DNA of 5,735 nucleotides from Actinomycetota bacterium (GTDB lineage: Bacteria; Actinomycetota; Actinomycetes; Propionibacteriales; Propionibacteriaceae). Position 1 is the first letter of the stretch. Each line of letters opens with the position of its first letter. Shown piece after piece: positions 1 to 4,955 of the stretch. The stretch spans positions 1-5,735 of the forward strand of contig JACRAA010000157.1 of the NCBI GenBank assembly GCA_016213595.1, written 5' to 3'. A program made the position numbers and the translations under genes. The notes beneath the pieces are model-generated. The model had not been told where the DNA came from, did not search any database, and saw nothing but the letters and a program-made list of their open reading frames with translations.

Positions 1-98
1 GTACCGACCGCCGGCCGGTACGGGGCGAGCACGGCGATGTCCGGGTGCGCGCCCTGCTGACCGAGATGGTTCTCGGCGGGCCTCGCCTGGTCGGTCAT
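1..98 (-). CDS. Unidentified protein, N-terminal fragment (runs off left edge)
   Basis: An open frame on the minus strand starts with ATG at 98 and stays open to the window edge, giving 32 complete codons. The protein begins MTDQARPAENHLGQQ and continues to a segment reading IAVLAPYRPAVG. Support comes from an AGGAG Shine-Dalgarno at 103-107, four bases before the ATG, and from third codon positions that are almost all G or C, as in the neighbouring genes. No signal peptide or membrane segment is visible in what remains, so a cytoplasmic protein is likely. It lies 85 bp downstream of the CoA-transferase on the same strand, but a strong hairpin sits between them, so separate transcription is plausible. 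I do not recognise the family from 32 residues. The frame and start are fairly secure; the function is unknown. Confidence 0.6.
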   Translation of the reverse strand, partial: MTDQARPAENHLGQQGAHPDIAVLAPYRPAVG

Positions 99-141
99 CG
101 TGCTCCTGTCGACGCCGACCAGGGTACAAGGCTGCGATGTG

Positions 142-163
142 GCCGGACGGCGATCCGCCCGGC
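142..163 (-). terminator. Terminator-like hairpin after the CoA-transferase gene
   Basis: Read on the minus strand, this forms a 9-bp stem (GCCGGGCGG pairing with CCGTCCGGC, one G-U wobble) closed by the loop ATCG. It starts 20 bases past the CoA-transferase stop codon and about 44 bases before the start of the next gene. No U-run follows, which is common for actinobacterial terminators. It probably ends or attenuates transcription of the CoA-transferase. Termination itself is inferred from the structure and position. Confidence 0.55.
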
Positions 164-183
164 ACACAATGGCAGGCCTCGGG

Positions 184-1692
184 TCACTGCTTCATCGTGC
201 CCGTCTCGAGGAACTTCACGTGCCAGCTGAGCGCCTCGCGGAGGTCGTGGGGCGTGTGCTGGCCGTTGGCAGTCTTCCGCGCCCGGGCGAAGTAGTCGGT
301 CAGCGCCGCCTGGTAGTCGGGGTGGACGCACTTGTCGATGATCTTGCACGCACGCTGCTTCGGCGACAGGCCCCGCAGGTCGGCGAGACCACGCTCGGTG
401 ATGAGCACCTGGACGTCATGCTCGCTGTGGTCGTGGTGGCTGACCATCGGCACGAAGCAGGAGATGTCCCCGCCCTTCGCCGTGGACGGCGTGACGAAGC
501 AGGAGATGTACGCGTTGCGGGTGAAGTCGCCGGAGCCGCCGATGCCGTTCTGCATCTTCGAGCCCATGATGTGGGTCGAGTTCACGTTCCCGTAGATGTC
601 GGCCTCGATGAGCCCGTTGCACGCGACGACGCCGAGCCGGCGGATGTTCTCCGGGTGGTTCGAGATCTCCTGCGGCCGCAGGATGATCGAGCTGCGGTAC
701 CGCGCGGCCTCGTTGTTCATCTTCTCGGCAGCCTCGGGCGACAGTGAGAAGGCCGTCGCCGACGCGGCGATGATCTTGCCGGCGTCGATGAGGTCGACCA
801 TGCCGTCCTGGATCACCTCGGTGAAGCTGTACAGGTTCTCGAACGGCGAGTCGAGCAGGCCGGCGAGGACCGCGTTGGCGATGTTGCCGACGCCCGACTG
901 CAGCGGGAGCAGGTTCTTCGGCATGCGTCCCGCGGCGACCTCCCCGCCGAGGAAGTCGATGAAGTGGCCGGCGATGGCGCGCGAGTCCTCGTCGAGCGGC
1001 TTGAACGGCGTGTTCCGGTCGGACGCAGCGCACTCCACGATGCCGACGACACGGTTCCAGTCGATCTCGAGCGCGGTCGACCCGATGCGGTCGTCCGCCT
1101 TGGTGATGGGGATGGGGACACGGTCGGGTGGGAGCCGGGTGCCGTAGTAGATGTCGTGCATGCCCTCGAGCTCGAGAGACTGCCACGAGTTCACCTCGAG
1201 GATGATCTTCTCGGCCTTCTCGAGGTACACGTTGTTGTTGCCGACCGACGAGGACGGGATCGCGTTGCCGTCCTCCTTGATGGCAGTGACCTCGATCACC
1301 GCGACGTCGAGGTGACCGAGGAAGCCCTGCCGCATGAGGATCGCCGAATGGGACAGGTGGATGTCGGCGTAGTCCGAGACTCCGCTGTTGATCTTGTTCC
1401 GCATGATCGGGTCGGACTGGTACGGGGCGCGGAACGAGATCCCGTCGGTCTCAGCGAGGGCCCCGTCGAGCTCGGGGGCCGTCGACGCACCGGTGAACAC
1501 GCCGATGCGGAACTCATCCCCACGGGCGTGCGCGGCCTTGATGCGCGTGGCCAGGGCCAGAGGAACAGCCTTGGGGTAGCCGGCGCCGGTGAACCCGGAG
1601 AAGCCGATGTTGTCGCCGTTGTTGATGAGCGCCGCAGCGTCCTCGGCCGACATGATCTTCGCCTTGGCGGCCTCGTTGAAGATGCGAGACAT
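184..1692 (-). CDS. Acetyl-CoA hydrolase/transferase family protein, likely succinyl-CoA:acetate CoA-transferase
   Basis: This 502-residue cytoplasmic enzyme should move CoA between acyl-CoA and a free acid, most likely succinyl-CoA + acetate to succinate + acetyl-CoA, linking acetate use or overflow with the TCA cycle. The sequence shows the family hallmarks: GFSGFTGAGYPKAVP near residues 30-44, SDPIMRNKINSG (93-104), IPSSSVGNNN (145-154), YSFTEVIQDGMVDLIDAGK (288-306), LIEADIYGNVNST (361-373) and NGIGGSGDFTRNAYIS (382-397). Glu292 in FTEVIQ matches the glutamate that forms the glutamyl-CoA thioester, and GGSGDF matches the oxyanion/CoA-binding glycine loop. From memory it resembles Corynebacterium ActA/Cat and Acetobacter AarC along its whole length, both about 500 residues. 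I chose the ATG at 1692 (MSRIFNEAAK); a GTG at 1725 would add 11 arginine-rich residues encoded by a GC palindrome and not expected in homologues. The Shine-Dalgarno is weak (GAGATGG just upstream). Substrate specificity is inferred; hydrolase activity or propionyl-CoA use is possible. Confidence 0.95.
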   Translation of the reverse strand: MSRIFNEAAKAKIMSAEDAAALINNGDNIGFSGFTGAGYPKAVPLALATRIKAAHARGDEFRIGVFTGASTAPELDGALAETDGISFRAPYQSDPIMRNKINSGVSDYADIHLSHSAILMRQGFLGHLDVAVIEVTAIKEDGNAIPSSSVGNNNVYLEKAEKIILEVNSWQSLELEGMHDIYYGTRLPPDRVPIPITKADDRIGSTALEIDWNRVVGIVECAASDRNTPFKPLDEDSRAIAGHFIDFLGGEVAAGRMPKNLLPLQSGVGNIANAVLAGLLDSPFENLYSFTEVIQDGMVDLIDAGKIIAASATAFSLSPEAAEKMNNEAARYRSSIILRPQEISNHPENIRRLGVVACNGLIEADIYGNVNSTHIMGSKMQNGIGGSGDFTRNAYISCFVTPSTAKGGDISCFVPMVSHHDHSEHDVQVLITERGLADLRGLSPKQRACKIIDKCVHPDYQAALTDYFARARKTANGQHTPHDLREALSWHVKFLETGTMKQ

Positions 1693-1830
1693 GCGTCCAT
1701 CTCGTCCCGCGCGCAGCGCGCGCACTGATCCTGATGACGTGGACTGACGGCTTCACACTACAGAGCGACCTCCGGCAAAGAGTGCGGGAGGGGGTATCCA
1801 ATCTGCCCAGGCGGGCCGCGGGGCCGGCGG
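1693..1830 (-). promoter_or_regulatory. Presumed 5' region of the CoA-transferase gene
   Basis: This 138-bp gap separates the LCP stop codon from the CoA-transferase start, both on the minus strand. It is long enough for a promoter, and it contains a TAnnnT-type hexamer (TAGTGT on the minus strand, about 1755-1760), but no well-spaced -35 element accompanies it. A 15-bp perfect GC palindrome at 1708-1722 lies just before the ribosome-binding region. I see no clear terminator for the LCP gene here, only short GC-rich inverted segments around 1805-1830, so readthrough from the LCP gene cannot be excluded. Confidence 0.3.
1708..1722 (-). repeat. Perfect GC inverted repeat in the CoA-transferase leader
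   Basis: CGCGCGC, one central base, then GCGCGCG form a perfect 7+1+7 inverted repeat ending 15 bases before the ATG at 1692. In RNA it would fold into a very stable hairpin next to the ribosome-binding region. It could influence translation initiation or mRNA stability, or be a protein-binding dyad; the sequence alone does not decide. Confidence 0.5.
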
Positions 1831-2883
1831 CTACTTCGGATGGGCCGCGACGTAGGCGGCCATGGTGTCGGTCTGCAGCGCGCGGCCGAGGGTCGCGACG
1901 GCTGCGCTGTCGACCAGGTCGATGGACTGACCGTCCGAGCTCGTCCCGAGCCCTGCGATCGGCGCCTGGAGCGAGACGATCTGGTCACCGCTGGTGATCC
2001 TCATCGACGTGGCCAGGTCGATGATCACGCTGTCCGTCATCGCGGCGTCCACCTTCACGTACTTCGCGACCGAACGGATCACGTTGCCGAGGACGACAGG
2101 GTTCGCGAGCACCTGAGGAGTCGCGACCTTCAGGGCCAGTGCCTTGATGAGCGCCCGTTGCCGCAGCGCGCGGTCGAAGTCACCGTTGGGCAGCTCGTAC
2201 CGCTGGCGGGAGAACAGCAGGGCCATCGCGCCGTCGAGGTAGACCGGACCCTTGGGGTACGAGTAGGTCGCGCCCGTGGTGGGATCCTTCGCCGTCGACG
2301 GCACGGGGTTGTCCACCGTCACCCCGCCGACAACGTTGACGAGGCCCACGAAGTCGTCGAGGTTGGTCGTCACGACGTGGTCGATCCGTGCCCCGGTGAG
2401 GCCTTCCAGCGTCTGGACGGCCAGGGCGGTCCCGCCCCAGGAGTACGCCGCGTTGATCTTCGCCTGTCCGTGGCCGGGAACGGCCACCCACATGTCGCGG
2501 GGGAACGAGACGATGTAGACGCGCGAGCGGTCGGACGAGATGTGCACGACCATCAGCGAGTCGCTGCGGCCGTTCTCCTTGGGGACCCAGTCGTCCGCAC
2601 CGATGAGGACGATGTTCATCGCCGGCAGCGCCCCGCCACGGCTCGGGGTCGGGGTCGGCGGCCGGTCGACGTTCGCGGGCAGAGCGCTCGGCTCTCGGGG
2701 GATCTTTGACAGCGACTGGGTAGCGGTCTGCGCCAGGTAGCCGACGATCGCCACGCCGGCCACGAGGAGGACGGCGACGGAGATCGCAAGGACAAGGAGG
2801 GCGCGCCTGGGGCGTGGCTTGCGGGGTGGCGGCGGCGGGGCCGTACCCGTCGTGGCCTGTCGCCAGATCGGATCCTCGGTCAT
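1831..2883 (-). CDS. LytR-CpsA-Psr (LCP) family cell-wall glycopolymer transferase
   Basis: This 350-residue membrane protein should transfer polyprenyl-pyrophosphate-linked glycopolymers (for example teichoic acid, capsule or other secondary wall polymers) onto peptidoglycan outside the membrane. Residues 1-27 are a proline- and arginine-rich cytoplasmic tail, 28-49 form one hydrophobic membrane helix, 50-88 a Pro/Ser/Thr-rich linker, and 89-255 the LCP domain. Typical LCP motifs are present: NIVLIGADD (90-98), GRSDSLMVVHI (105-115), IVSFPRDMWV (124-133) with the conserved Arg129-Asp130, KINAAYSWGG (142-151), and FDRALRQRALIKAL (236-249) with the conserved Asp/Arg cluster that binds pyrophosphate and Mg. 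The family's common RQQ reads RQR here. There is no C-terminal LytR_C domain, so this is the short single-domain form. The ATG at 2883 follows GAGGATCGAGAAG, a usable if imperfect Shine-Dalgarno region. It is transcribed divergently from a glycosyltransferase, which fits envelope glycan work. The exact polymer is unknown. Confidence 0.93.
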   Translation of the reverse strand: MTEDPIWRQATTGTAPPPPPRKPRPRRALLVLAISVAVLLVAGVAIVGYLAQTATQSLSKIPREPSALPANVDRPPTPTPSRGGALPAMNIVLIGADDWVPKENGRSDSLMVVHISSDRSRVYIVSFPRDMWVAVPGHGQAKINAAYSWGGTALAVQTLEGLTGARIDHVVTTNLDDFVGLVNVVGGVTVDNPVPSTAKDPTTGATYSYPKGPVYLDGAMALLFSRQRYELPNGDFDRALRQRALIKALALKVATPQVLANPVVLGNVIRSVAKYVKVDAAMTDSVIIDLATSMRITSGDQIVSLQAPIAGLGTSSDGQSIDLVDSAAVATLGRALQTDTMAAYVAAHPK

Positions 2884-3039
2884 GTCTTCTCGATCCTCGC
2901 CGTGGCGCTGGGAGCGGGCTCGCAGTCTGAGGGTGTCCTCAACGCATCCGAGAACCGCCGATACGCCACGGGGTCACGCTACACATCCCTGGCCTCGATA
3001 GGCTCGCGGCCCAGGCAAGGAGTCCCAAGGAGCGCGGCA
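2884..3039. promoter_or_regulatory. Divergent intergenic region between the LCP and glycosyltransferase genes
   Basis: The two envelope-type genes diverge from this region, so it should carry promoters in both directions. TAnnnT hexamers exist on both strands (TAGGCT at 2999-3004 on plus; TAGCGT at about 2977-2982 on minus), but neither has a convincing TTGAC-like -35 at the usual distance, so I do not claim a mapped promoter. Two AAGGAG motifs lie ten bases apart at 3017-3022 and 3027-3032; the second is positioned for the GTG at 3040. Confidence 0.35.
3027..3032 (+). promoter_or_regulatory. Strong Shine-Dalgarno before the short leader ORF
   Basis: AAGGAG is a near-perfect match to the anti-Shine-Dalgarno sequence and lies seven bases before the GTG at 3040, an ideal spacing. 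It is 57 bases from the glycosyltransferase GTG at 3090, far too distant to serve that start directly. A second AAGGAG at 3017-3022 has no start codon at a useful distance. Confidence 0.5.
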
Positions 3040-3093
3040 GTGACTGTCCAGACGTACCGGATCGGTGACGGACAGGCGCTCGGTACGCCGTGA
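3040..3093 (+). CDS. Possible 17-residue leader peptide coupled to the glycosyltransferase
   Basis: A GTG at 3040 opens a 17-codon frame, VTVQTYRIGDGQALGTP (initiator read as Met in the cell), ending with TGA at 3091-3093. The stop overlaps the GTG start of the glycosyltransferase (3090-3092) in the four-base arrangement GTGA, typical of translational coupling. It has the best Shine-Dalgarno in the region (3027-3032), while the downstream gene has none visible. I see no known attenuator motif such as a run of one regulatory amino-acid codon, and the peptide resembles nothing I recognise. The alternative is that the frame is accidental and the Shine-Dalgarno is a coincidence. Confidence 0.4.
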   Translation: MTVQTYRIGDGQALGTP

Positions 3094-4208
3094 GGGTCCA
3101 CCTCAACCTGCAGGCTGCGCCCAACCGCACGTCCGGGATCGGCGTCTACACCCACGAGATCGCCCGTCGCCTCGCCGGCCGGCCCCACCTGCTCCTCAGC
3201 GGTGGCTTCAACTCGCTGCGGACCCGCGCCGTGCCGATGTTCGACGCGTACGGCTTCCCCGTCCGCATCTCGCACGTTCCCGCCCGCCTGGTCTACAGCC
3301 CTCCCGTCCTGCGTCGCCTCCCCGTCTCGTACGGCGCGATGATGCGGGACCGCAGCGACACCTCGGTCTTCTTCGCGAACGCCCTGCCGGCGATGCCCGT
3401 CCGCGGCCGGGTCGTCGCCGTGGTCCATGACCTCATCCCGCTCAGGATCCCGCTGGAGCTGCCGGGCATCGCCGAGCGGTACCGGCGGCAGCTGGACGCC
3501 ATCCGGGAACGGGCGGACGTGGTCGTGACCGTGTCCAGGTCCTCCGCCGACGACATCGCCGCGGAGACGGGGATCAGCCGCGACCGGATCGCGATCGTGC
3601 CGAACGGGCTCGACCCCTCAGCCTTCGCCGGCCCCCTCGAGGGGGACGTACGGGCACGGGTGCGCGAGAGGTACGGGCTGCCCGAGCGGTACGTGCTGTA
3701 CTTCGGCGGGACGCGGCCGTACAAGAACGTCGCCCGGCTCGTCGAGGCCTACTCGCAGCTGAGTGCGCCGGTACGAGCACACGTGAAGCTCGTCATCACC
3801 AGGCAGGATGCCAACCTGGAGGCGCGAGCGTCGGCCTTGGGCGTGTCCGACTCGGTCGTGTTCACCCCGCCGATCCGCGATGAGGACAAGGTCGCTGTGT
3901 ACCACCTGGCCGAGGTCGCCGTGCTCGTGTCCCTGTACGAGGGGTTCGGTATCCCGGTGATCGAGGCGATGGCCGCCGGCACGCCGGTGGTGGCCTCGGA
4001 CGTCTCGTCCCTGCCCGAGGTCTGCGGTGACGCCGCGCTGCTGGTCGACCCGCTCGACACGGACGCGCTGGCGTCGCGGCTCGACAAGGTGCTCGGCGAC
4101 CCTGAGCTCCGTACCTCGCTGACGGCAGCCGGGCTCGCGAACGCCCGGCGGTACAGCTGGGACGCCTCCGCGGACCTGTTCGACGCCGTGCTGAGCAGCG
4201 AGGGCTGA
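3090..4208 (+). CDS. GT4-family glycosyltransferase (GT-B fold)
   Basis: This 372-residue enzyme should transfer a sugar from a nucleotide-sugar donor to a glycan or lipid-linked acceptor at the cytoplasmic face of the membrane. The N-terminal acceptor domain starts MRVHLNLQA with the glycine loop TSGIGVYTHEIARRL (14-28), and VVHDLIPL (111-118) carries the usual His-Asp. Residues 144-150 (VVVTVSR) and IVPNGLD (169-175) lead into the donor domain. YVLYFGGTRPYKNVARLVEAY (201-221) holds the Arg209/Lys212 phosphate-binding pair, and SLYEGFGIPVIEAMAAGTPVVAS (281-303) holds the E-x7-E motif (Glu284, Glu292). It looks like the mannosyltransferase-like (MtfB/WbaZ-type) GT4 branch, but donor and acceptor cannot be read from sequence. 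There is no signal peptide or membrane helix, and length is normal. The GTG start at 3090 is chosen because MRV plus the glycine loop matches the family N-terminus; it lacks its own Shine-Dalgarno and overlaps the end of the short ORF at 3040. The gene diverges from the LCP gene, suggesting a shared role in surface polysaccharide. Confidence 0.93.
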   Translation: MRVHLNLQAAPNRTSGIGVYTHEIARRLAGRPHLLLSGGFNSLRTRAVPMFDAYGFPVRISHVPARLVYSPPVLRRLPVSYGAMMRDRSDTSVFFANALPAMPVRGRVVAVVHDLIPLRIPLELPGIAERYRRQLDAIRERADVVVTVSRSSADDIAAETGISRDRIAIVPNGLDPSAFAGPLEGDVRARVRERYGLPERYVLYFGGTRPYKNVARLVEAYSQLSAPVRAHVKLVITRQDANLEARASALGVSDSVVFTPPIRDEDKVAVYHLAEVAVLVSLYEGFGIPVIEAMAAGTPVVASDVSSLPEVCGDAALLVDPLDTDALASRLDKVLGDPELRTSLTAAGLANARRYSWDASADLFDAVLSSEG

Positions 4209-4211
4209 CCG

Positions 4212-4226
4212 GGGGAGAGTCTCCCC
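4212..4226 (+). terminator. Terminator-like hairpin after the glycosyltransferase gene
   Basis: GGGGAGA, one base, then TCTCCCC form a perfect inverted repeat beginning three bases after the TGA stop; in RNA a 6-bp stem with a 3-base loop is likely. Flanking GAC (4207-4209) and GTC (4227-4229) could extend it past a small bulge. There is no U-run. Position and strength fit the end of the glycosyltransferase transcript. Confidence 0.5.
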
Positions 4227-4246
4227 GTCACACGGACGCTGATGTA

Positions 4247-4271
4247 GGAGTCCGAACAAGTTGATGACTCC
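4247..4271. repeat. Inverted repeat GGAGTC...GACTCC
   Basis: Six-base arms at 4247-4252 and 4266-4271 are separated by 13 bases. It lies just beyond the terminator-like hairpin and might be a second weak hairpin or a binding dyad. Arms this short can occur by chance. Confidence 0.25.
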
Positions 4272-4342
4272 GCCCGGCCGTACGTGATGACTTGAGGCGA
4301 GGAACCACCAGGGCCAGACCAAACTGCTTAGTCACCGCCCGA

Positions 4343-4370
4343 CGGTCGAGCTGGGGTCCCTTCGGTCGAG
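4343..4370 (+). repeat. Direct repeat CGGTCGAG, two copies
   Basis: CGGTCGAG occurs at 4343-4350 and again at 4363-4370, a 20-bp period. Two turns of the helix apart would suit a dimeric regulator, but eight-base repeats in GC-rich DNA are not rare, so this is weak. Confidence 0.2.
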
Positions 4371-4607
4371 GTCCGGTGACACCTCCAGGGCGACAGGGGG
4401 GGTCATCGACGGGCGCAGTTGGTCCGGCGACATGGGCTGCGTCAGCGGGAGCGCTGCAAGCGGCACCGCTGCTCCAGACAATCGCTCATGCCGAGACTCG
4501 TTCGTGTCTACCGCCTTCCGCTCGAGAGGCCACGACACGCGCGGTCACTCCGGCGTGTCGCGGCAACAAATGACCTCTCGTGCCGACACTCGTGCGTTGC
4601 CTGCCGG

Positions 4608-4623
4608 GTCTGACGGTTCAGAC
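4608..4623. repeat. Short hairpin GTCTGA-CGGT-TCAGAC
   Basis: Six-base perfect arms are separated by a four-base loop. It begins ten bases before the end of the first unit of an imperfect 62-bp-spaced repeat. It could be a structural part of a small RNA or simply a chance hairpin. Confidence 0.3.
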
Positions 4624-4716
4624 GCGCATGTTTGCTGTCGATCGCCGTTTTCGCTGCCCAAACGAGCCGACTGGCCTGTTCGGACGCACATCTTGCGTTT
4701 GAGCAGCCATTTTGGC
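4617..4716 (+). repeat. Imperfect repeat pair, 62 bp apart
   Basis: Positions 4617-4654 and 4679-4716 align without gaps at 24 of 38 positions. The best-matching parts are TTCrGACGCrCAT at the left and GCC followed by TTTT at the right. The 62-bp spacing is not a multiple of three, which argues against a duplicated coding repeat. It may be a diverged duplication within non-coding DNA. Confidence 0.25.
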
Positions 4717-4747
4717 GATCCCGCCCCAATCGCACGAAGAAGATAGC

Positions 4748-4761
4748 CTCAGTTGACTGAG
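4748..4761. promoter_or_regulatory. Palindrome CTCAGT-TG-ACTGAG, possible operator
   Basis: The 14-bp sequence CTCAGTTGACTGAG has perfect six-base arms, and a further half-site CTCAGT follows at 4772-4777 (24 bp from the first, slightly over two helical turns). It contains TTGACT (4753-4758), a plausible -35 hexamer, although no good -10 follows at 16-18 bp. Its place about 195 bp before the hydrolase start suits a regulator-binding site. Binding is inferred only. Confidence 0.35.
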
Positions 4762-4882
4762 AAGAATGGCCCTCAGTCACGACCACTCGCTCATGCCGCG
4801 CAGTCAGCTCGGTCGATCGTGCCAATGCAGGATGTTGTGACCCACTGACGGAAAGACGTCCGGAACGGCCGCGTCACGGGGG

Positions 4883-4903
4883 TCTCGGTGGGCACGACCG
4901 AGA
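4883..4903. promoter_or_regulatory. Dyad TCTCGGT-N7-ACCGAGA upstream of the hydrolase
   Basis: Perfect seven-base arms are separated by seven bases, with the right arm ending 52 bp before the ATG at 4956. Size and position fit an operator for a dimeric repressor, for example TetR-type, overlapping or following the promoter; alternatively it is a hairpin in the 5' untranslated RNA. No regulator gene is in the window to support either. Confidence 0.35.
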
Positions 4904-4955
4904 GGCCAATGGGTGCGAGCCTTGTCTGACGGGCCGCTCCGACTCAGGATGAACC

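Larger units (their letters stand above)
4482..4798 (+). repeat. 12-bp direct repeat flanking the lower-GC segment
   Basis: TCGCTCATGCCG occurs exactly at 4482-4493 and at 4787-4798. The 293 bp between the copies include the most AT-rich part of the window and no gene. This arrangement resembles a target duplication or the flanks of a small inserted element, but I find no matching terminal inverted repeats just inside the copies and no transposase. Confidence 0.35.
4227..4955. other. About 730 bp without a convincing gene
   Basis: No frame on either strand combines a start, a Shine-Dalgarno, high GC at third positions and a recognisable protein. The open frames present (for example plus 4292-4573 and minus 4508-4825) encode low-complexity Arg/Ser/Ala sequence typical of chance frames in high-GC DNA. 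I see no tRNA, rRNA or CRISPR. The section 4621-4740 has about 59% G+C by hand count, visibly lower than the coding DNA around it. The region carries several short repeats and dyads, listed separately, and its right end must contain the promoter of the hydrolase gene. It may be a decayed insertion, an unrecognised small RNA locus, or plain spacer. Confidence 0.6.

Noticed and set aside
100..747. Long plus-strand frame of 215 codons opposite the CoA-transferase
   Set aside because: It is antisense to a strongly recognised gene, and its Val/Arg/Asp-rich sequence is the usual mirror of high-GC coding DNA.
1692..1725. Upstream GTG start adding 11 residues to the CoA-transferase
   Set aside because: The extension is encoded by the GC palindrome, is arginine-rich, and is not expected in homologues, which begin near MSRIF.
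964..1728. Plus-strand frame of 254 codons opposite the CoA-transferase
   Set aside because: It is the complement of conserved codons, with no recognisable domain and no good ribosome-binding site.
1840..2709. Plus-strand frame of 289 codons opposite the LCP gene
   Set aside because: It mirrors the LCP gene, whose motifs are unmistakable; the sequence is low-complexity Arg/Val/Asp/His.
3065..3430. Overlapping plus frame starting at 3065 as an alternative start of the glycosyltransferase
   Set aside because: It is out of frame with the GT4 motifs and gives Pro/Arg-rich sequence; a frameshift is unnecessary because the GTG at 3090 gives a full family-like N-terminus.
3618..4322. Minus-strand frame of 234 codons opposite the glycosyltransferase
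   Set aside because: It is antisense to GT4 motifs and has no family features.
4340..4400. Possible tRNA because of GGTCGAG-like T-arm segments
   Set aside because: No acceptor stem, anticodon arm or proper T-loop (TTCGAnn) can be assembled around it.
4292..4573. Plus-strand frame of 93 codons in the gene-free stretch
   Set aside because: It lacks a Shine-Dalgarno, has no codon-position bias and no recognisable sequence.
4508..4825. Minus-strand frame of 105 codons in the gene-free stretch
   Set aside because: Its Arg/Ser/Ala composition, lack of ribosome-binding site and lack of any motif suggest chance.
4922..4949. Promoter TTGTCT with CAGGAT 17 bp downstream
   Set aside because: The -10 candidate coincides with the ribosome-binding site and departs from TAnnnT, so transcription from it would leave no usable leader.
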